DNA of 64,000 nt from Catellatospora bangladeshensis (GCF_016862575.1 NZ_BONF01000009.1:1-64000); one strand, 5' to 3'. Positions 15,518 through 24,575 are shown, numbered from the stretch's first letter. Translations and numbers: made by a program. The notes: generated from the sequence alone by a model not told the origin.

Positions 15518-17530
15518 TCAGCCGAGCGCGACGTGCAGGATGCGCTCGTTGCTGTTGTTCGGCACGCTGTCCTTGTCGCCGGTGTTCGACGTGGTCAGCC
15601 AGAGGCCGCCGCTCGGTGACGGCTCGACGGTGCGCAGCCGCCCGTACGTGCCGACGAAGTACGACTGCACGTTCGTCAGGCTCGTCCCGCTGATCACACC
15701 CCGGTACAGGCGGGTGCCGCGCAGGCAGGCGACGTACAGCGCGTCCCGCACGATCGCGATGCCGCTGCACGAGCCCTCGGAGGTCGGGTAGGTGCGCTTG
15801 GGCGCGATGAACCCGGCCGTGCCGCAGGTGCCCGTGGTGCCCTCGCAGGCGGGCCAGCCGTAGTTGCCGCCCCGCTCGATCAGGTTCGTCTCGTCCATCA
15901 CCGAGTTGCCGAACTCCTGCTCCCACAGGCGGCCCTGGGCGTCGAAGGCCAGGCCCTGCGGGTTGCGGTGGCCGTAACTCCAGACCAGGTTGCCGAACGG
16001 GTTGTCGGCCGGGACGCTCCCGTCCGGGTTCAGCCGCAGGATCTTGCCTTCCAGACGCGTGCGATCCTGCGCCCAGTTGCCGTTCTGCGCGTCGCCCGTG
16101 GCGGCGTAGAGCTTGCCGTCGGGGCCGAACCGCAGCCGCCCGCCGTCGTGGTACTTGTTCCGCCCGATGCCGCTGACCAGCACCGCGAGGCTCGCGGTGT
16201 CGAGCCGGTCGTTCACCACGCGCAGCCGCACGATGCGGTTGTCGGTGGGGGAGGTGTGCATGACGTACAGCCACGGGTTGCTCGCGAAGTCGGGCGCGAC
16301 CGCGATGCCGAGCAGCCCGCCCTCGCCGTCGGTGCTCTGCGCGTTGGGGATCGTGCCGAGCGTGGTCTTCGCGCCCGTCGTGGGGTTGAGCCGGATGACG
16401 TCGTGGGCGTCGCGGCGGGAGTAGAGGATCGACCCGTCGGGCAGCGTGGCCAGGCCCCACGGGATGTCGTTGTCGGTGGTGACCTGGGTGACCGTGCAGA
16501 CGGTGCAGCCGCCGGTGGTGGTGACGGTCGCGGTGTTGCTGCTCGGCGAGGTGTTGCCCGCCGCGTCGCGTGCGATCACGTGGTACTGGTACGTGGTGCT
16601 CGCCGCCAGGCCGCTGTCGATGAACGTGGTCGCGGGCGGGTTGCCGCTGACCGTGCCGACGGCCGTGCCGTTGCGGTACACGTCGTAGGCGCGTACCCCC
16701 ACGTTGTCGGTCGCGGCGGTCCACTGCAGCGTGACGGTGGTGCCCGTGGCCGCGCCGGTCAGCTGTGCCGGGGCGGTGGGCGGCGTCGTGTCGACCTGGC
16801 ACTGCGGCGGGGTGATGGTCACCGTGCTGCTGGCCTGCGACACGTTCCCGGCCGCGTCGCGGGCGTTGACGTAGAGGCCCCAGGTCGCGCCCGGCACGAC
16901 GGTCAGGTTCGCCGACAGCGTGCTGCCGCTGACGGACGTCATCTGCTGCCCGTCGTGGTAGACGTCGTAGAACGCCACGCCGACGTTGTCCGTGGACGCG
17001 TTCCAGGCGAAGGTGACCGAGTTGCAGGTCAGGTTGCTGGTGCGAGGGCTGCCGGGCACCGTCGGCGGCTGGGTGTCGGCCGGTGCCGGTGACGACGGGG
17101 CGGCGGAGGACGGCGTGACGGAGCCGGTGCAGGTGACGCCGTTCATGGTGAACACGGTGGGGACCGGGTTGCTGCCGGACCAGCTGCCGTTGAAGCCGAA
17201 CGCGGTGCTCGCGCCGGTGGCCAGCGCCCCGTTGTAGGCGGCGTTGCCGACGGTCACCTGCGCGCCGGACTGGGTGAACGTGCCGTTCCACAGCTGGGTG
17301 ACGCGCTGCCCGGCGCCGAACGACCAGCCCACCTGCCAGGAGCCGACCGGGTCGCCGAGGTTGGTGAGGCTGACGTTGGCGCCGAAGCCGCCGGTCCACT
17401 GGCTCGACACGGTATAGGTGACGCGGCAGCCGGGAGCGGCCTGCGCGGCACTGACGGCGGCCACGGCACCGGCCGTGGCCAGGATGACGGCGGACAGCAG
17501 CACGGCCGTCCGCCTTCTCGCTGAGGTCAT
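15518..17530 (-). CDS. secreted PQQ-type glucose/sorbosone dehydrogenase with CBM2 and two FN3 domains
   Basis: 670 residues from ATG 17530 with GGAGACC upstream. Order: Sec signal peptide (about 1-33, ending A-A-Q-A-A-P), family 2 cellulose-binding module (about 34-135, Y-T-V-S-S-Q-W-T-G-G-F), Ser/Pro/Thr linker, two fibronectin type III repeats (about 160-248 and 255-342, each with D-N-V-G-V-x-x-Y-D-V-Y), then a six-bladed GSDH domain to the end (L-P-D-G-S-I-L-Y, N-K-Y-H-D-G-G-R-L-R-F-G-P-D-G-K-L-Y, Y-G-H-R-N-P-Q-G-L). It should oxidise a sugar outside the cell while bound to polysaccharide. Confidence 0.92.
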   Translation of the reverse strand: MTSARRRTAVLLSAVILATAGAVAAVSAAQAAPGCRVTYTVSSQWTGGFGANVSLTNLGDPVGSWQVGWSFGAGQRVTQLWNGTFTQSGAQVTVGNAAYNGALATGASTAFGFNGSWSGSNPVPTVFTMNGVTCTGSVTPSSAAPSSPAPADTQPPTVPGSPRTSNLTCNSVTFAWNASTDNVGVAFYDVYHDGQQMTSVSGSTLSANLTVVPGATWGLYVNARDAAGNVSQASSTVTITPPQCQVDTTPPTAPAQLTGAATGTTVTLQWTAATDNVGVRAYDVYRNGTAVGTVSGNPPATTFIDSGLAASTTYQYHVIARDAAGNTSPSSNTATVTTTGGCTVCTVTQVTTDNDIPWGLATLPDGSILYSRRDAHDVIRLNPTTGAKTTLGTIPNAQSTDGEGGLLGIAVAPDFASNPWLYVMHTSPTDNRIVRLRVVNDRLDTASLAVLVSGIGRNKYHDGGRLRFGPDGKLYAATGDAQNGNWAQDRTRLEGKILRLNPDGSVPADNPFGNLVWSYGHRNPQGLAFDAQGRLWEQEFGNSVMDETNLIERGGNYGWPACEGTTGTCGTAGFIAPKRTYPTSEGSCSGIAIVRDALYVACLRGTRLYRGVISGTSLTNVQSYFVGTYGRLRTVEPSPSGGLWLTTSNTGDKDSVPNNSNERILHVALG

Positions 17531-17741
17531 CGGAAGGTCTCCATGCGGTCGTGACGCCGTGCGGGCGGCGCCCGCGGCCGACGTCAGGGACAGTGACGTC
17601 CGAGGGAGGGGCGGAGCACGAGCGCGCGAACGGCCGGCATCGGCCGCGTATGCCCTGAACACGCTCGGCGTGTGGCGAAGACTCCCGATTGGAGACTAAA
17701 CGTACGAAAGCCGCCGCACAAGGCGACGAGCTTCGTCGATG

Positions 17742-18335
17742 TCAGACGTGCAGGGCCGGGGGCACGCCGGTCCAGCGCACCGGCTCGGGCAGGTGCGACA
17801 CGTCGTTGAAGGTCAGCAGCGCGGGCGGGCGGCCGTCACGGTAGGCGAGCACCGTCACCCCGCAGTTCTGCTGGTTGATGCCGATCCATCGGGCGGGCGG
17901 GGCGTCCAGCGCCTGCCGGACCAGCCACGCGATCAGGAAGTTGTGCGTGACCACCAGCTCGCGCGTGTCCTGCTCGGCCGGGCGGGCGAACCGCTGCTCG
18001 GCCGCCGCCGCCAGGGCCGCGCCCTCGGCGACCTCCTGCTCGGTGTACCCGTCCAGGAAGGAGGCGTACGCCGGGGCCAGCTCCTCCCGCGCGGGCCGGT
18101 GCGGCACGTAGTCCCCGGCCAGCGCCGACTCCGCGACGGGCACGCCGGGCAGGTGCGCTGCGATGATCCCGGCGGTCTGCGCCGCGCGAGTCACCGGGCT
18201 GTGCCACAGGCCGCTGAACGGCACCCCGGCCAGCCGCTGCCCGGTCAGCCGGGCCTGCTCCCGTCCCGCCTCGGTCAGCGGGCCGTCCTCGGCCGCCTCG
18301 CCGTGCCGGACCAGATACAGCAGCCGGTTCGCCAT
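17742..18335 (-). CDS. histidine phosphatase family protein
   Basis: 197 residues. The phosphohistidine motif L-V-R-H-G-E-A starts at residue 8, and the second catalytic His is in V-V-T-H-N-F at about residue 129. The R-A-x-Q-T segment (R-A-A-Q-T-A) is typical of the phosphoglycerate-mutase-like clan. ATG 18335 is preceded by CGGGAGGACG. It is about the usual length for the SixA/GpmB-like soluble phosphatases. The substrate is unknown. A NUDIX gene lies just upstream on the same strand, suggesting a nucleotide or metabolite clean-up pair. Confidence 0.88.
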   Translation of the reverse strand: MANRLLYLVRHGEAAEDGPLTEAGREQARLTGQRLAGVPFSGLWHSPVTRAAQTAGIIAAHLPGVPVAESALAGDYVPHRPAREELAPAYASFLDGYTEQEVAEGAALAAAAEQRFARPAEQDTRELVVTHNFLIAWLVRQALDAPPARWIGINQQNCGVTVLAYRDGRPPALLTFNDVSHLPEPVRWTGVPPALHV

Positions 18336-18387
18336 CGTCGTCCTCCCGCCGGGCCGACGATGATCGTAAGCGAACCGGCGCGTCCGC

Positions 18388-18822
18388 TCAGCCCCGTGCG
18401 GCGAGCCGCGCGTACTCGTCAGAGGCGAGGAACTGCGCCAGCGCCACCGCCGTACCGGGGGTGAACTCGCGGCCGTCGAGGATCTCGCCGGCCGGCACGA
18501 AGATGATCGCGGCGCCCTCGCCGACCACCACGTCGTCCTGCACCGCGCTGGTCGGGCCGTAGAAGTAGTGCTTGAGCCGGTTCGTCGCGGGCAGCGGCTG
18601 GGACAGGAACAGCCGCAGCGGCTCCTCCGGCCGCAGCGCCGTCTCCTCCAGCAGCTCGCGCGGCGCGGCCTCGGCCGGCGTCTCACCGGGCTCGACGTGC
18701 CCGCCGGGCAGGCCCCAGATGTTCGGGTAGTGCGGGGCGTGCTCGTCGCGCAGCTGCAGCAGCAGCCGGCCGGTGCGGTCGACGAGCATCACCGCGGCGA
18801 GTTCCACTGGGGCGTCGGTCAT
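18388..18822 (-). CDS. NUDIX hydrolase
   Basis: 144 residues from ATG 18822. The Nudix box is intact: G-G-H-V-E-P-G-E-T-P-A-E-A-A-P-R-E-L-L-E-E-T at about residues 40-61, so the metal-binding glutamates are present. The N-terminal strand A-A-V-M-L-V-D-R-T-G-R-L-L-L-Q-L-R is typical. It should hydrolyse a nucleoside diphosphate linked to X; the substrate is not evident. It is probably co-transcribed with the histidine phosphatase 52 bases downstream. Confidence 0.9.
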   Translation of the reverse strand: MTDAPVELAAVMLVDRTGRLLLQLRDEHAPHYPNIWGLPGGHVEPGETPAEAAPRELLEETALRPEEPLRLFLSQPLPATNRLKHYFYGPTSAVQDDVVVGEGAAIIFVPAGEILDGREFTPGTAVALAQFLASDEYARLAARG

Positions 18823-18903
18823 CGGGCCAGCGTAAGCCACCTCCGGCCCGGCTTGACGGACCCTGCCACAGTGATGGGCCACACCGGCACGGGGAGAGGG
18901 CAG

Positions 18904-19383
18904 ATGGCGGCAGGACGGCTGAGATCACGTGACGTGGCGCTGGGCGCGGCGTTCCTGGGGCTGGCGGCGAGCTCGCTGGCCTGCGGGTTCGGGCCGGAGC
19001 CGCCGGACGAGCCGTACTACCAGCCCAACTACGGCTCCGGTGGATACACCGACCCCGGTTACGTGGCACCGCCAGCCGACCCCGTCGTCACCGAGGAGAC
19101 GTACGTCTTCTACTGCGTGGACGAGACCGAGCTGATCGTCGACCCGGACAACTGCGACGCCGACCTCGCCCTGGACGAGAACTGGCCGTACTTCCTGGCG
19201 TTCGCCACCTTCTACGGGCGCAACCTGCGGGTCGGCACGCGGCTGCCGAAGGGCGGCGACATGTTCAGCGCCGCCGACACCGAGTCCCGGCTCGGCTGGG
19301 GCCTGCCGTCGCGGATCACCAACGGCAGCACGGTGCGCTCCGGCATCGTCGGGGGCACCCACACCGGCACCGTGGGCAGCTGA
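18904..19383 (+). CDS. exported small protein next to an ATP-grasp (YgiB-like position)
   Basis: 159 residues from ATG 18904, behind GGGGAGAGGGCAG. An N-terminal hydrophobic stretch ends S-S-L-A-C, weakly lipobox-like, so it may be a lipoprotein. It continues with a Pro/Tyr/Gly-rich part (Y-Y-Q-P-N-Y-G-S-G-G-Y) and a folded region with Y-C-V-D-E-T-E-L-I-V-D-P-D-N-C-D. In Escherichia coli the DUF1190 lipoprotein YgiB precedes the ATP-grasp YgiC; the order is the same here. Homology to DUF1190 is suggested by position and layout only. It lies one base from the next gene. Confidence 0.7.
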   Translation: MAAGRLRSRDVALGAAFLGLAASSLACGFGPEPPDEPYYQPNYGSGGYTDPGYVAPPADPVVTEETYVFYCVDETELIVDPDNCDADLALDENWPYFLAFATFYGRNLRVGTRLPKGGDMFSAADTESRLGWGLPSRITNGSTVRSGIVGGTHTGTVGS

Positions 19384-19384
19384 G

Positions 19385-20809
19385 GTGCGCCGGATCCACC
19401 ACGGCGCGCCCCGGCCCGGCTGGGCCGACACCAACCGCGCGCTTGGCCTGGTCTTCAACGACACGGTGAGCGAGGACGGCACCGTGCAGTCGTACTGGCG
19501 CGAGGGCCCGTTCTACGACTTCGACCTGGACGAGATCCTGCTCTTGGAGCAGGCCGCCGCGACCCTGCACCGGATGTGCGTCGCCGCGGGCGACCACCTC
19601 GCCGCGGGCTGCCCGCGCAGCGACCCGGCGGTGCGCCGGGAGGCGTACCTGACCTCGGTGTGCACCCCGGACACGTGCCTGCTCGCCCGTGCCGGGGTGC
19701 CCGAGTTCACCCACGAGCAGGTCATCCGCACCTGGCACGACGCCAGCCCGCAGGCGTGGACGCACGCCGACAAGGACCTGTTCGGCACGCACGCGCACGC
19801 CCGGCAGAGCCCGGACTTCTCGCCGAGCGTCTACGGCCGGTTCGACCTCTGGTACGGCGGCCGGGGCACCACCCCGAAGCTGCTGGAGTACAACGCGCAG
19901 ACGCCGACGTCGCTGCTGGAGGCGGCCGTGGTGCAGTGGCGCTGGCTGGAGCAGACCGGGCACACCCACCACCCCGAGCGGCAGTGGACCAGCGTGCACG
20001 AGCGCCTTATCGAGGCGTGGCGGCGCAACCTCGGCGAGCTGGTCGCCGCCCGCCCCTGGCTGCCGCAGCGCCCCACGGTGTACTTCGCCTACCACGGCGC
20101 CGAGACGTCCGGCGAGGACCTGATGACCGCCGGCTACCTGGCCGAGACGGCACGCCAGGCCGGGTACCCCGTCGAGCTGATCGAGGTGGACCGGATCGGC
20201 GTGGACATGGCCGACGGGCGCATCGTGTACGAGCCCCGCAAAGGCGCTCCGGCCCGGCCCATCGACGTGATCTTCCTGCTCTACCCGTGGGAGTGGCTCT
20301 GGCAGGAGGAGGGCGGCCGGCCGATCTTCGCCGACATGGCCGACCCGAACAAGCGCGGCACGGTCTGGCTCGAACCGCCGTGGACGGCCGCGCTGTGGTC
20401 GAACAAGGCGCTGCTGCCGGTGCTGTGGGAGCTGTACCGCGACGACCCGGTGCACCGCGAGCTGCTGCTGCCCGCGTACTTCGGCGACGCGCGGCCAGCG
20501 GACCTGACCAGCTACGCCCGCAAGCCGATCTGGTCGCGCGAGGGCGCCAACGTCGAGCTGGTGCGCGAGGGCACGGTGCTGGCGAGCAGCGGCGGCGACT
20601 ACGGGGACGGGGGCATGATCTGCCAGCAGCTGTGCGAGCTGCCGTCGTTCGCGGGGCCCGGTGGGCCGTACCATCCGGTCCTCGGGGTCTGGATGATCGA
20701 CGGCGAGCCGGCCGGGATGGGCATCCGCGAGGGGGTCGGCACCGACGGCCTGATCACGCGCAACGGCGCCTGCTTCGTGCCGCACACGATCGGCTCACAC
20801 CTGAGCTGA
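19385..20809 (+). CDS. glutathionylspermidine synthase-like ATP-grasp (YgiC/YjfC family)
   Basis: 474 residues from GTG 19385. It has the family pattern: R-P-G-W-A-D-T near residue 10, Y-W-R-E-G-P-F-Y-D-F-D-L-D-E-I (about 38-52), L-L-E-Y-N-A-Q-T-P-T-S-L-L-E-A and, near the end, P-V-L-G-V-W-M-I-D-G-E-P-A-G-M-G-I-R-E. YgiC-type proteins keep the C-terminal synthetase domain of GspSA and lack the amidase. They form amide bonds using ATP, but their acceptors are not firmly known. It is coupled to the small exported protein upstream. Confidence 0.88.
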   Translation: MRRIHHGAPRPGWADTNRALGLVFNDTVSEDGTVQSYWREGPFYDFDLDEILLLEQAAATLHRMCVAAGDHLAAGCPRSDPAVRREAYLTSVCTPDTCLLARAGVPEFTHEQVIRTWHDASPQAWTHADKDLFGTHAHARQSPDFSPSVYGRFDLWYGGRGTTPKLLEYNAQTPTSLLEAAVVQWRWLEQTGHTHHPERQWTSVHERLIEAWRRNLGELVAARPWLPQRPTVYFAYHGAETSGEDLMTAGYLAETARQAGYPVELIEVDRIGVDMADGRIVYEPRKGAPARPIDVIFLLYPWEWLWQEEGGRPIFADMADPNKRGTVWLEPPWTAALWSNKALLPVLWELYRDDPVHRELLLPAYFGDARPADLTSYARKPIWSREGANVELVREGTVLASSGGDYGDGGMICQQLCELPSFAGPGGPYHPVLGVWMIDGEPAGMGIREGVGTDGLITRNGACFVPHTIGSHLS

Positions 20810-20810
20810 C

Positions 20811-21158
20811 CTAGCCGCGGGCCGGGGGCAGCTCCTCCGGCGGGGTGTAGTCACCGGCCCGCTCGGCCAGCAGCTGCCCGAAGACGCCGCTGAACGCGCC
20901 GCAGTCCCGGCACAGGAAGTTGTCGTCGAGCGGGCCGCCGCAGTAGTCGCAGCGCCCCTTGTCCCGCGGGTCGTGGAACACCCGCAGCGCCTCCACCAGC
21001 GCCTTCACCACCGGCTCGGACAGTGCGAGCCGCTCCTCGCGCCCGTCGACCAGCAGCGTCAGCTCCTGCACGGCGGGCGCGGTGCGGTCCAGCGCGTGGA
21101 TGCGCCGCACGAAGTCACGCAGCGCGGTCAGCGCATCCTCGGACGGGCGTAGCGCCAC
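20811..21158 (-). CDS. small zinc-ribbon protein
   Basis: 115 residues from GTG 21158 with GAGGAGGTG upstream. A helical N-terminal half is followed by a zinc ribbon with C-D-Y-C and C-R-D-C about 13 residues apart (residues 70-87). It is probably a cytosolic zinc-binding factor of unknown role. It is convergent with the ATP-grasp, with a one-base gap between the stops. Confidence 0.72.
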   Translation of the reverse strand: MALRPSEDALTALRDFVRRIHALDRTAPAVQELTLLVDGREERLALSEPVVKALVEALRVFHDPRDKGRCDYCGGPLDDNFLCRDCGAFSGVFGQLLAERAGDYTPPEELPPARG

Positions 21159-21174
21159 CCGCGCACCTCCTCGG

Positions 21175-21654
21175 TCAGTCGAGCCCGTTCAGCCTACGGT
21201 GCAGCGCGCGCAGCTCCCCCGCCAGCTCCGGCGCGGGCCCGTCCACCGCGATCCCCGGCGCGACCTGCTGGATCGGCAGCGGGCGCACCGGCCCCGGCGG
21301 CAGCCCCATCTCCGCACGCCACGCGGTGAGCTGCTCGGACGAGCCGGCGTACACGATCCGCCCCAGCCCCACCCACGCGTGGGCGGCCGCGCACATGGGG
21401 CAGTGCTCGCCCGAGGTGTACACCGTCGCCAGTGCCCGGTCCGCCGGGCTCAGGTGCTCGGCCGCCCACCGCGCGATCTCGAACTCCGGATGCCGCGTCT
21501 CATCCCCCGACGCCACGTGGTTGTGGTCCTCGAACAGCACCGTCCCGTCCGCCCCCACCAGCAGCGACCCGAACGGCTCGTCCCCCACCTCCAACGCCAG
21601 CGTCGCCAGCTCCACCGCCCGCCGCAAATACCTCAAATCAGTCTCATCGACCAC
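21175..21654 (-). CDS. nucleoside deaminase (cytidine/guanine/tRNA-adenosine deaminase fold)
   Basis: 159 residues from GTG 21654, which has GGCGGAG at proper spacing; a GTG at 21672 is the alternative. The zinc site is visible: H-P-E-F-E (His and proton-shuttling Glu) and E-H-C-P-M-C-A-A-A-H (two Cys ligands). The CPMC form and the length fit the guanine deaminase/TadA side of the family. It should release ammonia from a nucleobase or nucleoside; the exact substrate is open. Confidence 0.87.
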   Translation of the reverse strand: MVDETDLRYLRRAVELATLALEVGDEPFGSLLVGADGTVLFEDHNHVASGDETRHPEFEIARWAAEHLSPADRALATVYTSGEHCPMCAAAHAWVGLGRIVYAGSSEQLTAWRAEMGLPPGPVRPLPIQQVAPGIAVDGPAPELAGELRALHRRLNGLD

Positions 21655-21676
21655 TGCCGCTCCGCCGTCCACTCGT

Positions 21677-21757
21677 CAAGATCGCTCGATTTGCCTGGCA
21701 CATGGGGGTATTCACGCTCAAGATTCGCACAGATGCCAGGCAAGTTGCGCGATCTTG
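21677..21757. repeat. 81-bp palindromic element, copy A
   Basis: Arms 21677-21700 (CAAGATCGC then ATTTGCCTGGCA-like) and 21734-21757 match at 21 of 24 positions; the loop is 33 bases. An 81-bp relative in opposite orientation is at 30021-30101. It lies between the deaminase start and the AlkD-like stop, both on the minus strand. Confidence 0.85.
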
Positions 21758-21771
21758 GCAGGCGAGGGCGG

Positions 21772-22434
21772 TCACGCGGCCTGCTGGCGGCGGACGATCT
21801 CGGTGATCCAGGTGGGGGCGAAGGGGGAGGTGCAGCCCGGGGGAGTGGGGTAGTCCTTGAGGACCTCGAGGCGCTCGCCGATGTCGAGGGCGCGGGCGCG
21901 GTGCTCGGGGTGGTCGATGCCGATCTGCGCGAGGCAGTGGTTCATCGCCCACTGCAGGCGGTCCGGCGCGCCCTTCATCTCGGCCTCGATGGTGTCGAGC
22001 AGACCGGGCAGGTCGAGACCGGCGGGCTGCTTCGCGACGCGTTCGGTCGTCAGCGCCCAGCCGGCGCTGGCGACCACCGGATCCGGGTCGGCGAACCAGG
22101 CCACGCGCAGCTCCTCAGCGTGCGGGCTCTTCTTCACCACGTAGTTGACCAGCCAGTCGTGCACCTTCGGGGCACGCGCCTCGCGCAGCATGGTGTCCAG
22201 CTCGTCCCGCGCGAACGCCTTCGGGCGGCAGATCAGCAGGGACAGCAGCCTGGCCGCGGTGTCGCCGGTCGCCCACAGCTCACGCGACAGCTCCTGCTGC
22301 GTCTTCAGCCGCTTCGCCACCGCCCGCAGCTTGCCCAGGTTCACCCCGTGGTCGTCGCCGTGCCGCTCGTTCACGGCCCGCGCCTTCGGGTCCTCCAGCG
22401 CGGCAAGCTCGGCCATCACCTCGGCCACGGTCAT
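21772..22434 (-). CDS. AlkD-like DNA alkylation repair HEAT-repeat protein
   Basis: 220 residues from ATG 22434, behind GAGGGAGGGGCCGGG. The all-helical sequence contains V-N-L-G-K-L-R-A-V-A-K-R-L at about 35-47, typical of the AlkC/AlkD fold, and repeated amphipathic helices with A-W-F-A-D-P-D-P-V-V-A-S-A-G-W-A-L. AlkD excises or binds cationic alkylated bases. The match is at the fold level, and the sub-group may lack glycosylase activity. Repeat copy 2 lies 39 bases upstream of its start. Confidence 0.75.
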   Translation of the reverse strand: MTVAEVMAELAALEDPKARAVNERHGDDHGVNLGKLRAVAKRLKTQQELSRELWATGDTAARLLSLLICRPKAFARDELDTMLREARAPKVHDWLVNYVVKKSPHAEELRVAWFADPDPVVASAGWALTTERVAKQPAGLDLPGLLDTIEAEMKGAPDRLQWAMNHCLAQIGIDHPEHRARALDIGERLEVLKDYPTPPGCTSPFAPTWITEIVRRQQAA

Positions 22435-22472
22435 CCCGGCCCCCTCCCTCACGAGGCCGCCAGCCTACTACC

Positions 22473-22527
22473 GAAAGGAAGGGCACCCTCTTAACGCTTT
22501 CCGTAGAGGAAGGTGCCCTTCTTAACG
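22473..22527. repeat. stop-supplying palindromic repeat, copy 2
   Basis: GAAAGGAAGGGCACC...TTAACG, then CTTTCCGTAG, then AGGAAGGTGCCCTTC...TTAACG. It sits in a divergent gap (AlkD-like and histidine kinase starts), so it is not at a gene end and cannot work as a simple terminator here. Confidence 0.88.
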
Positions 22528-22626
22528 CCTCACCTCCTGGAGCGCAGGATGGTAGGGCTGTCCCCACCATCACGCCGGTGGGCAGCGGGATGGGCTGCGC
22601 CGGGCCGGGCGCATAGCGTCTGCGGC

Positions 22627-23886
22627 ATGACGATGCTGCAACGGCTCGGCCGCGACGCCGCGTACAACCTCCTGGGTCTGCCGCTCGCGGTGGTCTCGTT
22701 CTCGCTCGGGGTGACGCTGTTCGCCGCCGGGGTGGGCACGCTGGTGACGTTCTTCATCGGCGTCGCGGTGCTCGCCGCCGCGCTGCTGACCGCCCGGGGC
22801 TTCGCCGACATCGAGCGGGTACGCCTGCAGGCCCTCCACAGCCACCCGGTCCCGCGCCCCCGCTACCGCACCGCCGAACCGGGCGCCGGCTGGATCCGCC
22901 GCATGATCACGCCGCTGCGCCAGGGACAGGGCTGGCTCGACCTGCTGTGGACCGTACTCAACCTGCCCATCGCGATCATCGCGTTCGTGCTGACGGTCAC
23001 CTGGTGGGCGACGGCGCTCGGCGGCCTCACCTTCTGGTTCTGGGGACGTTTCCTGCCGGAGGACGACGGCACCGACGTCGTGCTCGAGCACGTCTTCGGC
23101 GCCGACACCTCCGTGACCCGCACCTGGTGGTACACGATGATCGGCGTGTTCGCGCTGCTCACCGTGTACGCCGTGCAGCGTGGCGCGGCGATGCTGCATT
23201 CCGGGTTCGCCTCGCTCCTGCTGACCCGGCTCGCGCAGCTGCAGGGCCGCCTGGACGACCTGGCCGAGGGCCGCGCGGCGGCGGTGTCGGCCGAGGCGGT
23301 GGCGCTGCGCAAGCTGGAGCGCGACATCCACGACGGGCCGCAGCAGCGGCTGATCCGTCTGGCCATGGAGCTGTCCCGGGCCCGCCGCCAGCTCGCCGAC
23401 GATCCGGGCGCCGCCGCGTCGACCATCGACGGCGCGCTCGGCCAGGCCAAGGAGACCCTCGACGAGCTGCGGGCGCTGTCGCGCGGCATCGCCCCGCCGA
23501 TCCTGGCCGACCGCGGCCTGGCCGCCGCGCTGACGTCGCTGGCCGAGCGCTGCACCGTGCCGGTGGAGCTGGACCTCGCGGTCGAGGACCGGCTGCCCGC
23601 GGCGACCGAGAACGCGCTGTACTTCGCCGCCGCCGAGGCGCTGTCCAACATCGCCAAGCACAGCGGGGCCGCCTCCGCCCGGCTGGAGCTGACCGCGCAG
23701 GATGGACGGGTGTACCTGATGGTGACCGACGACGGCGTGGGCGGCGCGCACCTGGCCAAGGGCCACGGCCTGGCCGGGCTGGCCGACCGGCTGCGCGCGG
23801 TGGACGGCGAGTTCGCGGTGGACTCCCCGGCGGGCGGCCCGACGATCGTGGTCGCGCAGGCCCCGGCGACCGTGCCGGTGGCGTGA
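22627..23886 (+). CDS. NarL-type sensor histidine kinase with 'sensor' membrane domain
   Basis: 419 residues from ATG 22627. Residues 1-200 hold two pairs of hydrophobic helices (L-L-G-L-P-L-A-V-V-S-F) as in the actinobacterial putative-sensor domain. HisKA_3 follows with E-R-D-I-H-D-G-P-Q-Q-R, phospho-acceptor His235. The HATPase domain has an N-box (A-A-E-A-L-S-N-I-A-K-H) and V-T-D-D-G-V-G-G and K-G-H-G-L-A-G-L. It signals to the response regulator four bases downstream. The stimulus is unknown, probably membrane-linked since there is no large outer domain. Confidence 0.92.
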   Translation: MTMLQRLGRDAAYNLLGLPLAVVSFSLGVTLFAAGVGTLVTFFIGVAVLAAALLTARGFADIERVRLQALHSHPVPRPRYRTAEPGAGWIRRMITPLRQGQGWLDLLWTVLNLPIAIIAFVLTVTWWATALGGLTFWFWGRFLPEDDGTDVVLEHVFGADTSVTRTWWYTMIGVFALLTVYAVQRGAAMLHSGFASLLLTRLAQLQGRLDDLAEGRAAAVSAEAVALRKLERDIHDGPQQRLIRLAMELSRARRQLADDPGAAASTIDGALGQAKETLDELRALSRGIAPPILADRGLAAALTSLAERCTVPVELDLAVEDRLPAATENALYFAAAEALSNIAKHSGAASARLELTAQDGRVYLMVTDDGVGGAHLAKGHGLAGLADRLRAVDGEFAVDSPAGGPTIVVAQAPATVPVA

Positions 23887-23890
23887 GCTG

Positions 23891-24532
23891 ATGCGGATCG
23901 TGGTCGCCGAGGACAGCGTGCTGCTGCGCGAGGGCATCGTCCGGCTGCTCGCGGAGGCCGGGCACGAGGTCGCCGCGGCGGTCGGCGACGGGCCCGCGCT
24001 GGTCGCGGCCGTCGCCGAGCACGCTCCGGACGTCGCGATCGTCGATGTGCGCATGCCGCCCACCCACACCGACGAGGGCCTGCGCGCGGCGGTACGTGCC
24101 CGCCGGGACGTGCCCGGCACGCGGGTGCTGGTGCTGTCGCAGTACGTCGAGCTGGCGTACGCCGACGAGCTGCTCGCCGACGGCCGGGGCGGGGTCGGCT
24201 ACCTGCTCAAGGACGCGGTGGTCGATGTGGACGGCTTCCTGGACGCGCTGGCCCGGGTCGGCGCGGGCGCGACGGTGCTCGATCCACAGGTGATCTCGCA
24301 GTTGATGCTGCGGGGCAGGAGGGATCCGGTGCGCGAGCTGACCCCGCGCGAGCGCGAGGTGCTGGAGCTGATGGCGCAGGGCTGGTCGAACATGGCGATC
24401 GGCCGCCGGCTGTCGGTCGGCGACGGCGCGGTGGAGAAGCACATCGGCAACATCTTCGCCAAGCTCGACCTGCCCCCGGACGCCGACCAGCACCGCCGCG
24501 TGCTGGCCGTGCTGGCGTACCTGCGCTCCTGA
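23891..24532 (+). CDS. NarL/LuxR-type response regulator
   Basis: 213 residues. The receiver has the acidic pocket E7-D8, phospho-acceptor Asp52 (V-D-V-R-M-P) and the Lys of L-L-K-D-A-V. A LuxR helix-turn-helix follows: L-T-P-R-E-R-E-V-L-E-L-M-A-Q-G-W-S-N at about residues 148-165. It starts four bases after the kinase stop, so the pair is co-translated. It is a transcription factor phosphorylated by the upstream kinase; the targets are not visible. Confidence 0.93.
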   Translation: MRIVVAEDSVLLREGIVRLLAEAGHEVAAAVGDGPALVAAVAEHAPDVAIVDVRMPPTHTDEGLRAAVRARRDVPGTRVLVLSQYVELAYADELLADGRGGVGYLLKDAVVDVDGFLDALARVGAGATVLDPQVISQLMLRGRRDPVRELTPREREVLELMAQGWSNMAIGRRLSVGDGAVEKHIGNIFAKLDLPPDADQHRRVLAVLAYLRS

Positions 24533-24575
24533 GGGACGGAGCAACCTCCCACCCGCGCTGCACGTCTTGACAGGC

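Noticed and set aside
24567-24572. TTGACA before the membrane-protein gene
   Set aside because: It lies four bases before the chosen ATG and no -10 element follows at a proper distance.
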